A stretch of 5,619 nt of DNA from Balneolales bacterium (GTDB taxonomy: Bacteria; Bacteroidota; Rhodothermia; Balneolales; Natronogracilivirgulaceae): the NCBI GenBank assembly GCA_007127695.1, contig SKYW01000274.1, positions 1-5,619 on the forward strand, in the 5' to 3' direction. The notes beneath the pieces are model-generated. The model saw nothing but the letters and a program-made list of their open reading frames with translations, was not told the DNA's origin and ran no database searches. Numbering within the stretch: the first letter of the stretch is position 1; each line of letters starts with the position of its first letter. The position numbers were made by a program, and so were the translations under genes. Positions 1 through 5,069 of this stretch are shown one piece after another.

Positions 1-220
1 AAAGGTGAGGTAAGAGCTCACCGCCCGTTCTGGTAACAGGACGGGGCACGGTAAACCCCGCGGGGTGCAAGGCCAAGTAAGGCAGTGTGTCGTCCGCCAC
101 GATACTGTCGGGTAGGCCGCTCGATCTCACCAGCAATGGTGAGACCAGACAAATGGTTACCGGCCAGCTCCGCTCCGGCGGGACTGGTTACAGAATTCGG
201 CTTACAGGCAATCCTGCTCC
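1..220 (+). ncRNA. rnpB: RNase P RNA (bacterial type), 5' truncated by window edge
   Basis: This is the catalytic RNA of ribonuclease P, which removes the 5' leader of pre-tRNAs. The 5' half lies outside the window. Seen directly: the conserved GGTAAACCCC block (about 51-60) followed by GTGCAAGGCCAA (65-76), which form the L15 region that binds the tRNA CCA end; the GGGTAGGCCGCTCGA block (110-124); a perfect 7-bp P18-type hairpin, TCTCACC (125-131) with GGTGAGA (138-144); and the near-universal ACAGAATTCGGCTTA (190-204), the 3' half of the P4 core. What follows GGCTTA (205-220) should be the 3' strand of P1, so the 3' end is placed just before the T-run at 221; the exact end is uncertain by a few bases. 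No protein is expected here. It converges on smpB, which ends about 25 bp away. Confidence 0.95.
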
Positions 221-230
221 TTTTTTTATT
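205..230 (+). terminator. Possible 3' end/terminator of rnpB
   Basis: A short CAGG/CCTG stem (205-208 with 213-216, loop CAAT) is followed by CTCC and seven T (221-227), then ATT. The T-run fits intrinsic termination of rnpB. The 4-bp stem is weak, and the same bases are expected to pair with the RNA's 5' end as P1, so the real terminator stem may be P1 itself. On the other strand smpB runs towards it. Confidence 0.4.
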
Positions 231-245
231 TCCATCCCGGTTTTT

Positions 246-737
246 TCAGAAATCCGATCCGCCTATCTTCGCCCGTTTCAATTCGCGGTCCCGGTCTCTC
301 TTCTCATCTTTTTCCGCGATGCTTGCACGTTTGTCGTATTTCTTCTTGCCGCGGGCAAGCCCCAGCTGCACCTTCGCAAATCCGCGCGTGAAATAGAGTT
401 TCAGCGGCACCAGGGTCACTCCCTTCTGTGAGACCGCCCGGTCGATTTTGCGGATCTCATCTCTTTTGAGCAGCAGTTTGCGCTCACGGCGCGGATCGTG
501 GTTGTTGTAGGAACCATGCTCGAACGGCTTGATGTAAAACTCCTTGAGCCACACCTCTCCTGATTTCATGTAGGCAAAGGCATCCCCGAAACTGGCATTT
601 CCCTGTCGCAGCGACTTTACTTCGGTCCCGGTCAGCACAATGCCGGCCTCGTAGGAATCCTCGATCGAGAATTCGTGTCGCGCCTTGCGATTGGTGATGG
701 ATGGCGTACCGGGTTTTTGTTCTTTCTTTGCTGCCAC
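246..737 (-). CDS. smpB: SsrA-binding protein SmpB
   Basis: SmpB binds the tRNA-like part of tmRNA (SsrA) and brings it to ribosomes stalled on broken mRNAs for trans-translation in the cytoplasm. The 163 residues match the family's usual length. Visible motifs: NRKARHEF (16-23), GIVLTGTEVKSLR (32-44), the basic segment HDPRRERKLLL (80-90), LVPLKLYF (109-116) and GLARGKKKYDKR (126-137), followed by a highly charged, K/R/E/D-rich tail (about 138-157) of the kind that becomes helical in the mRNA channel. The start is GTG at 735-737. No in-frame ATG lies nearby and no Shine-Dalgarno is seen, but the N-terminal length fits the family. The gene stands alone, convergent with rnpB. Its promoter must lie within about 738-829; a TATACA (minus strand, 757-762) lies 20 bp upstream of the start but has no good -35 partner. 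Confidence 0.96.
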   Translation of the reverse strand: MAAKKEQKPGTPSITNRKARHEFSIEDSYEAGIVLTGTEVKSLRQGNASFGDAFAYMKSGEVWLKEFYIKPFEHGSYNNHDPRRERKLLLKRDEIRKIDRAVSQKGVTLVPLKLYFTRGFAKVQLGLARGKKKYDKRASIAEKDEKRDRDRELKRAKIGGSDF

Positions 738-969
738 GATGCGTAGTACTGAAGGGTGTATAGTTCAGGTTGTGTCTTGCTGTTACGGCTTTATCGCTAT
801 CCTCATTGCGTGCCGGGTATCTGAATGTGAAAAAAAGTGCGTCTTGTTTCCATCGGTAAAGATACGCAATCCCGCTGTCATTCGGGGCGGGCGTTCACCG
901 GTCAGGCGTTCACCAGTCTGGCGCTTATCGATCGGGCGTTCATCAGTCTGGCGCTTACCGGTCAGGCGT
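738..969. other. Intergenic region upstream of smpB
   Basis: This 232-bp spacer lies between the stop of the TPR lipoprotein gene and the start of smpB, both on the minus strand. It contains a 15-bp tandem repeat at the lipoprotein end (891-972), a probable intrinsic terminator (830-868), and then about 90 bp that must hold the smpB promoter. Frames across the repeat are open by chance because the unit length is a multiple of three; I see no credible gene. Confidence 0.7.
830..868 (-). terminator. Probable rho-independent terminator of the arcA operon
   Basis: Read on the minus strand, TGCGT (868-864) and CTT (861-859, labelled as AAG on the plus strand) pair with AAG and ACGCA (845-838), giving an 8-bp stem with a 2-nt bulge at 862-863 and a 13-nt loop (846-858). 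One base (C, opposite 837) then precedes seven T (minus-strand complement of A830-A836). It lies about 100 bp beyond the lipoprotein stop, after the tandem repeat, and would separate the operon from smpB. The stem is moderate and the bulge lowers confidence. Confidence 0.45.
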
Positions 970-972
970 TCA
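891..972. repeat. 15-bp tandem repeat (minisatellite), five units plus a partial sixth
   Basis: Units start at 891, 906, 921, 936, 951 and 966 and have the consensus GCGTTCACCGGTCAG. Units 2 and 4 (…CAGTCTG) differ by one base; units 1 and 5 (…CCGGTCAG) differ by two. Unit 3 is the most diverged. The sixth unit is only its first eight bases, and it contains the stop codon of the lipoprotein gene (TGA, minus strand, 972-970). Because the period is a multiple of three, each upstream unit also has a stop in that frame. There are no spacers, so this is not CRISPR. Likely origin is slippage duplication. Confidence 0.85.
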
Positions 973-1416
973 CTCGGCAACCCCTTCCGGGATGTCACGA
1001 CCCATTTGATCGTAGATACCCTCAATCAGTTCGATATGCGTCAAGGCCTGCGAATTGCCCGGATCCAGTTCGGCCACCCGCCGGTAGTGCCGGAGCGCCG
1101 TGGCCATCCGCGCACCCATGGCCAGATGGTCGGCTTCATGTGTGAGGTAGTTTGCATAGGCCAGGTGTACCTGTACCCGGAGTTCTTCTACACCGGGATG
1201 ATCATCGTCGGCATCCGCCAGCAGTTCCAGCGCCGGTTCATGCTCGTTTTGCTCCAGCAGGCTGGCAACCCGGGCTTCAAGCGTCTGTGGTTCCGGATCG
1301 GAGCAGGAGACGATCAGTAACGGAACGACAAAAACCATCACATATGCCGGTATTGTGAGAAAGCCGGTTCGGGGACCGGCCGTCTGAAAAAAGTTGGAAA
1401 GGAATAACAAAATCAT
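970..1416 (-). CDS. Small TPR-containing lipoprotein
   Basis: A predicted 148-residue envelope lipoprotein of unknown specific function. With the chosen start, a hydrophobic segment (about 21-37) leads to the lipobox IVSC with the lipidated cysteine at residue 38; the mature protein starts C-S-D-P-E-P. The rest is helical: 45-92 resembles one degenerate TPR-like hairpin pair, and 100-134 is a recognisable TPR (ATALRHYRRVAELDPGNSQA). TPRs are protein-binding scaffolds. Start choice: ATG at 1414-1416 overlaps the stop of the protease gene as ATGA, implying translational coupling; no Shine-Dalgarno is seen. The N-terminus before the lipobox is long and carries only one Arg (16), so a start at ATG 1336-1338 (residue 27), giving a very short signal, is possible. 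An upstream ATG at 1473 would overlap the protease gene by 61 bp and is less likely. It is the last gene of a three-gene operon. Confidence 0.75.
   Translation of the reverse strand: MILLFLSNFFQTAGPRTGFLTIPAYVMVFVVPLLIVSCSDPEPQTLEARVASLLEQNEHEPALELLADADDDHPGVEELRVQVHLAYANYLTHEADHLAMGARMATALRHYRRVAELDPGNSQALTHIELIEGIYDQMGRDIPEGVAE
1363..1380 (-). other. GC-rich hairpin in the protease/lipoprotein junction
   Basis: GCCGGT (1363-1368) and ACCGGC (1375-1380) form a perfect 6-bp inverted repeat with a 6-nt loop. On the minus strand it is followed by TTTCTC, a poor T-tract. It lies 33 bp past the protease stop and inside the lipoprotein ORF when the ATGA-overlapping start is used. It might be a weak attenuator or an mRNA-stability element, or simply chance in GC-rich coding DNA. 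Confidence 0.3.
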
Positions 1417-2600
1417 GTGAAATAGATTGGGTTCGGACTGATGCACAAAAGGAACAGGATCATGCAGATCCATCCAAGAACTTTCCTTCCGGGAGTGAGC
1501 GGTTCCTCAATGGCTACCGGTGGATGTTCTATTTTCACCAGGAAAACAATAAAGAGCGACCAAAAAATCCATATCGTAAAACCGGAGAATACGGAGGGGT
1601 CAAAAACCAGCAAAAGCAGCAGATCCATTGCCAGTACGAACATCCATCCACCAAAAGTCCAGGCCGCCCCCATGCGGAAACCCCGGGCGATCAGGATCAG
1701 GGAGACAAGCGCCCAGATAAGCCAGGAGGTGAGGGTGAGCGGCACATCGGTATCCATCAGCAGGGTCTGGATGAGCGGTATGGCCCCGAGTCCGGCAAGC
1801 ACCATCACCACAAGAAAGAACCCGCGGGCCGCCATCCGGTGACGCCGGTAACCGATGAGGGTGTACAGGATGTGCCCGCCGTCAAGCTGTCCCACCGGAA
1901 GCAGGTTTAGCGCAGTGAAAAACAGGCCGAGCCAGCCGGCGAAGAGAAAGGGATAGTGATAAAGCTCCCACATGGGGGGCACATCATCAAAAAAGGATGC
2001 AATCACGGAAAAGAGCAGCGTGTTGCCGAGGACCATGACGTCGGGCTCCCGGCTCCGGGTATCGGTGATCGGTTCATCGGGAAACTCTCCGTGCTTCTCA
2101 ATGTATTCGTTGAGGAGTTCGTGTCCGGCAAAATTCTGCAAGTAATCCGGCTCGGGCAGGGTCGCAAATCCAAACAGCAGAATGAGAAGCGCCGCGATGA
2201 ACCCGGCAATGGGTCCAGCCGCGCCCACATCGAACATGTGCCGGGTGTGCTGTATCTGACTGCGGATGCGGATGACGGCGCCGAGCGTGCCGATGGGCGA
2301 GATAGGGAAGGGGATGAAATAGGGCAGCGAGGCGCTGATCCGGTGCCGGACCGCGGCAAAGTAATGCCCGAATTCATGGACCGCCAGAAAGCCGAGGAGC
2401 AGCGCGGCAAACAGAACGCCCTCCCACAGGACCATGTCCATGTAAAAACGAAAGCCCTCCGAGGAAAAAAGCACGAAATCATCCGGGATGCCGGCGGTGT
2501 GCCCGACGAAGAGCGCACCCGTCAGCGACGCCGTAATGAACGTCAGCACAAACAGCAGGGTATGCTTGAAAATTACACGTTTGCTCAGGTCCCGGGTCAT
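1413..2600 (-). CDS. M50-family site-2-type intramembrane metalloprotease
   Basis: A 395-residue polytopic membrane protein expected to cleave transmembrane substrates inside the inner membrane using Zn2+. The zinc motif HEFGH lies at residues 75-79 (His75, Glu76, His79) at the end of an early hydrophobic segment. The third ligand is Asp240 in NLLPVGQLDGGH (232-243). The segment 94-135, with PFPISPIGTLGAVI and later GAAGPIAGF, is the conserved post-active-site loop of S2P proteases of the EGY/cyanobacterial kind. There is no PDZ domain between the motifs; instead a polar insert (about 150-190) separates them. Further hydrophobic segments lie at about 10-31, 217-236, 257-280, 290-306, 312-333, 342-356 and 371-387. 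Start: ATG at 2598-2600 overlaps the arcA stop as ATGA and has AGGAGG 7 bases upstream; a longer start at 2663 would lie inside arcA. The substrate is unknown. Confidence 0.9.
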   Translation of the reverse strand: MTRDLSKRVIFKHTLLFVLTFITASLTGALFVGHTAGIPDDFVLFSSEGFRFYMDMVLWEGVLFAALLLGFLAVHEFGHYFAAVRHRISASLPYFIPFPISPIGTLGAVIRIRSQIQHTRHMFDVGAAGPIAGFIAALLILLFGFATLPEPDYLQNFAGHELLNEYIEKHGEFPDEPITDTRSREPDVMVLGNTLLFSVIASFFDDVPPMWELYHYPFLFAGWLGLFFTALNLLPVGQLDGGHILYTLIGYRRHRMAARGFFLVVMVLAGLGAIPLIQTLLMDTDVPLTLTSWLIWALVSLILIARGFRMGAAWTFGGWMFVLAMDLLLLLVFDPSVFSGFTIWIFWSLFIVFLVKIEHPPVAIEEPLTPGRKVLGWICMILFLLCISPNPIYFT

Positions 2601-3832
2601 GCGTGCTCCTCCTGGCGTACGATGGGCAGGGTCATGCACCGAGCGCCTCCGCGTCCCCGGCACAACTCATTGCCCTGGAATGTGATGGCATACTTCTCGC
2701 CCGGTGCCGGAAGGAAGGGCTTGTCCTGCCAGCGCCGAATGAACTCCTTCTGGTGGATCACCTCGTAGCCATGCCGCGCCAGCTCACGGAATGTTTCGGT
2801 ATTGCGTTCGTATCCGACAATGACACCGGGCGCCAGGGCAAACACGTTGGCGCCGTCGGTCCACTGCTCGCGGACCTGCTTTATCGGATCCTCACCGCCG
2901 CACTTGATAAAGGTCATGGGCCGGTCCAGCAGCTCCTCCAGTGTCTTTTTCAGCGACTCGCGGCGTGTTACGGCAATGTGCCCATCCACCCGTGAAAAGA
3001 CCGTGATGTTGTTGGTGCGATCGATGATGGCAGGCGGAAAAGCGATGCATTCGTCCGGGCTGGCAAAGGTGAAAATGGTATCGAGGTGCATGGATGCCCG
3101 CTGTTTGGGCATGTCCACGGCAACCACGTGGCGCACGCGGTGTTCGAGCAGTTTTTCGGAGATGCTCATGAGTCCGCTGAAGGTGGTGCGTTCGCTGATG
3201 CCGACCAGCACGACCTCCGGCGAGGCCACCAGGATGTCCCCGCCCTCCACACTGTCCTGCTTGCCGATGTGAATGATCTTTTTCCGGGTGGATGCGAACA
3301 GCGGATGGAACCGCGCGATGGTCTCCATGAGCAGGAATTCGCGTACGCGGGCGGGTTTGGCGGCGCGGGAGAGGATGATGCACTCGCCGACAACGGCGGC
3401 CAGATCGCGCGTGAAGAACAGGTTGGGCGCGGGATCCAGGGTGGCGCGCGGAAGGCTGTCGGTGAGGCCTGTCACGATGAACGCAAGCAGAGCGCCGGTG
3501 TCGAGATTCAGCAGATCCTCCCGCAGGAGGTGGATGTTGGTCCCGGGGAGGGAGCGGATCAGCTCGTCGGTAAAGAAAATGCGCGCCTGCTCCTGCTGCA
3601 GTGTTTCCAGTGCCAGATCGCAGATTTCGTATACTTTGCCGGGGTCGGGCATGGCCGCCCGGAAGATCTCGATCATGTTGAGGTGCTCCTGACGGGCGTC
3701 GGCTTCGAAGATGATATCGTCAAAAAGCAGATGCTCACGGCGATCGGGATTGACCAGGGAAACCTCTTTTCCGGGCGTGTGGACGATCACCGCTTCCAGC
3801 GGACCGGTTTCTGAGTATACGTGCAATTTCAT
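2597..3832 (-). CDS. arcA: Arginine deiminase
   Basis: Cytoplasmic enzyme of the guanidine-modifying superfamily: L-arginine + H2O gives L-citrulline + NH3, the first step of the arginine deiminase pathway. The 411 residues match the family (about 400-420). The full active site is visible: FTRD with Asp143, EGGD with Glu196, MHLDT with His249 and Asp251, and the C-terminal GRGGARCM with the nucleophile Cys399. These correspond in order and spacing to Asp166, Glu224, His278, Asp280 and Cys406 of the Pseudomonas aeruginosa enzyme. The N-terminus (SETGPLEAVIVHTPGKE, 7-23) and LLFDDI (35-40) are also typical. The ATG at 3830-3832 fits that N-terminus; no Shine-Dalgarno is seen. It is the first gene of the operon. 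No carbamoyltransferase (arcB), carbamate kinase (arcC) or antiporter (arcD) is in the window, so its role (energy, ammonia for acid tolerance, or arginine catabolism) is open. Confidence 0.94.
   Translation of the reverse strand: MKLHVYSETGPLEAVIVHTPGKEVSLVNPDRREHLLFDDIIFEADARQEHLNMIEIFRAAMPDPGKVYEICDLALETLQQEQARIFFTDELIRSLPGTNIHLLREDLLNLDTGALLAFIVTGLTDSLPRATLDPAPNLFFTRDLAAVVGECIILSRAAKPARVREFLLMETIARFHPLFASTRKKIIHIGKQDSVEGGDILVASPEVVLVGISERTTFSGLMSISEKLLEHRVRHVVAVDMPKQRASMHLDTIFTFASPDECIAFPPAIIDRTNNITVFSRVDGHIAVTRRESLKKTLEELLDRPMTFIKCGGEDPIKQVREQWTDGANVFALAPGVIVGYERNTETFRELARHGYEVIHQKEFIRRWQDKPFLPAPGEKYAITFQGNELCRGRGGARCMTLPIVRQEEHA
2608..2613 (-). promoter_or_regulatory. Strong Shine-Dalgarno for the M50 protease
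   Basis: A perfect AGGAGG on the minus strand lies 7 bases before ATG 2598-2600, within the last codons of arcA (…QEEHA). It decides the start of the protease gene and, with the ATGA overlap, implies translation by reinitiation plus independent ribosome loading. It is the only strong Shine-Dalgarno seen in the window. Confidence 0.8.
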
Positions 3833-4129
3833 GTGTTTACATCAATTTCGATCATAAGGTCAGAATGATCTCACATGACAGGACATAATCATGCCCATGT
3901 GTGATATCCGGAGGCTGTCATGTTCGATTCATGGGCTGTTTGCTGCGCGTTTCACTGGATGCCTGTATGTTGGCATCAGCAGTCAGCTGACATCAGCAGG
4001 CAAAAGGCAGTACGGATGAGAAGTGTATCGGGAATGTCAAAGGTAACGGGTGTAGCGGTAAGCTCAAAATCATTTTAAACGATTCCAACAGTCGGAATGT
4101 TACCGTTGATACATGAATAACCCCCCCCC
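3833..4129. other. Divergent intergenic region between arcA and the SirB1-family gene
   Basis: These 297 bp must hold promoters for both divergent transcripts. On the minus strand a TATGAT (complement of 3852-3857) lies about 20 bp upstream of arcA and could be a -10, but no matching -35 is visible. No protein-coding ORF looks real. Seen here: a palindrome/direct-repeat cluster (3958-4002), an imperfect hairpin ATTCC/GGAAT (4082-4086 with 4094-4098), and a short leader ORF with nine C next to the downstream start. No RNA gene or riboswitch was recognised. Confidence 0.6.
3958..4002. repeat. Nested inverted and direct repeats, possible operator
   Basis: Three patterns overlap. A perfect 10-bp palindrome GTCAGCTGAC (3982-3991) has the 9-mer CATCAGCAG on each side (3974-3982 and 3991-3999). 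GATGCC/GGCATC (3958-3963 with 3972-3977) is an inverted repeat with an 8-nt loop. TGCCTG/CAGGCA (3960-3965 with 3997-4002) encloses the whole. This could be a dimeric regulator site for either divergent gene, or an RNA structure; no known operator consensus was recognised. Confidence 0.4.
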
Positions 4130-4133
4130 ATGA
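4113..4133 (+). promoter_or_regulatory. Six-codon leader ORF (MNNPPP) overlapping the next start; contains a C9 tract
   Basis: ATG at 4113 opens a six-codon ORF encoding M-N-N-P-P-P, ended by TGA at 4131-4133, which overlaps the ATG (4130-4132) of the following gene as ATGA. The proline codons are made by nine consecutive C (4121-4129). Three successive prolines slow ribosomes and are relieved by EF-P in known bacteria, so a stalling leader is conceivable. With ten C the leader would read directly into the main ORF. Whether it is translated is unknown; no Shine-Dalgarno precedes it. Confidence 0.35.
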
Positions 4134-5023
4134 ACGTATCATCATACAGTAAGACAGGTACCGAGCCCGCCAGCCGAAAGGAGGTGCGGGCATTGCTCTC
4201 GCTGATGGACGATCCCAATCCGTTTGTCAGGGAAAAGGTGGAGGAACGGCTGTCGGACCTGGATGAGTCCAGCGTCCCGGTTCTTGATGAATACAGGGAA
4301 AGCGTGGATGATCCGGAATTGCGGTCGCGACTGACAGAGCTTATCCACGATCTCACCTTTTCGTCTTTCGAGCAGGAATTTGTGGAGTTTCTTGAGGGCG
4401 GACTGGATTCCACGGCGGATCTGGAACGGGGGCAGCTTCTGCTGTGCCGGCTGGATAACCCGACGCTCCGCACGGACCTGTACCGCCGGCAGCTGGACAA
4501 AATGGCTTCCCGGCTGGGACCCTCCATCCATGCGGGTCTTGCCCCCGGTGAACAGCTTCAGACGTTCGTCTCGTTCTTCTTTGAAAAGGAATATTTCAAG
4601 GGGGCGGACACCGACTATATGAATCCGGATAACTCATTCCTGCATAAAGTGCTGCAACGGCGCCGGGGCATCCCGATTTCACTGAGCATGGTAATGCTTT
4701 TTGTGGCCCGCCGGCTGGAGCTGTCTTTCTACGGGGTGAACATGCCCATGCATTTTCTGCTTAAATACGAATCCGGGAACCAGTCCACCCTCATCGATCC
4801 GTTCAACCGCGGCCGGGTGGTCAGTATCGACCAGTGTTCCTATTTCCTGCGAAATCACGGGATCGAGCCGCTGCCCATACATTTTGAGCGAGCCCCGGAA
4901 CGGGATATCCTGGCGCGGTCGGTGCGCAACCTTGTCTTCAGTTTTGAAAAGGAGAACAAACCCGGACGGGTTGACGAGCTGAAGCGGCTGCTGTTATACA
5001 TCGTTCAGAGCGGCAAAATCTGA
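4130..5023 (+). CDS. SirB1-family transglutaminase-like protein with HEAT-like N-terminus
   Basis: A 297-residue, probably cytoplasmic protein of the SirB1 / Transglut_core2 family, whose biochemical role is not established. Residues about 16-75 form helical HEAT-like repeats (for example LMDDPNPFVREKVEERL, 25-41). The family core is NPDNSFLHKVLQRRRG (165-180) followed by IPISLSMVMLFVARRL (181-196), then MPMHFLLKY (205-213) with His208, and LIDPFNRGR (221-229) with Asp223. In true transglutaminase-fold proteases the triad is Cys-His-Asp; here the His and Asp positions are filled, but the Cys position appears to be Ser (ISLS, 183-186), as in many SirB1 relatives, so enzymatic activity is doubtful. 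There is no signal peptide or membrane segment. ATG 4130 is chosen because the HEAT-like part begins soon after; the next Met (26) would cut into it. No Shine-Dalgarno; a C9 run abuts the start. It is transcribed divergently from arcA. Confidence 0.85.
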   Translation: MNVSSYSKTGTEPASRKEVRALLSLMDDPNPFVREKVEERLSDLDESSVPVLDEYRESVDDPELRSRLTELIHDLTFSSFEQEFVEFLEGGLDSTADLERGQLLLCRLDNPTLRTDLYRRQLDKMASRLGPSIHAGLAPGEQLQTFVSFFFEKEYFKGADTDYMNPDNSFLHKVLQRRRGIPISLSMVMLFVARRLELSFYGVNMPMHFLLKYESGNQSTLIDPFNRGRVVSIDQCSYFLRNHGIEPLPIHFERAPERDILARSVRNLVFSFEKENKPGRVDELKRLLLYIVQSGKI

Positions 5024-5069
5024 CATATCCCGGACTTCCGGAATACTGTCACAGCGAGCGGGACGGGGA

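Noticed and set aside
891..972. Possible CRISPR array
   Set aside because: The 15-bp units are directly adjacent with no spacers and are too short for CRISPR repeats.
783..1025. 80-codon minus-strand ORF encoding ERLTG/KRQTD-like repeats
   Set aside because: It overlaps the lipoprotein gene in another frame and owes its repeats to the minisatellite; there is no start signal or family resemblance.
685..1320. 211-codon plus-strand ORF across the tandem repeat with Arg-rich pentapeptide repeats
   Set aside because: It spans the end of smpB, the spacer and the lipoprotein gene antisense; the pentapeptides only reflect a 15-bp period, which is open in several frames.
2601..2663. Upstream ATG (2663) as start of the M50 protease
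   Set aside because: It would add 21 non-hydrophobic residues encoded inside arcA; the ATG at 2600 has a perfect Shine-Dalgarno and an ATGA overlap.
1956..2768. 270-codon plus-strand ORF opposite the M50 protease
   Set aside because: It is antisense to a clearly conserved protease, its translation is low-complexity and charged (many K, R, E, G, Q), and no family motif is visible.
3086..3814. 242-codon plus-strand ORF opposite arcA
   Set aside because: It is antisense to arcA, whose catalytic motifs are intact; the ORF is explained by the GC-rich codon pattern of arcA.
3872..3922. Inverted repeats CACATG/CATGTG (3872-3877, 3896-3901) and CATGACA/TGTCATG (3874-3880, 3916-3922)
   Set aside because: Short arms with long loops, overlapping one another; they are within chance expectation for a CATG-rich stretch.
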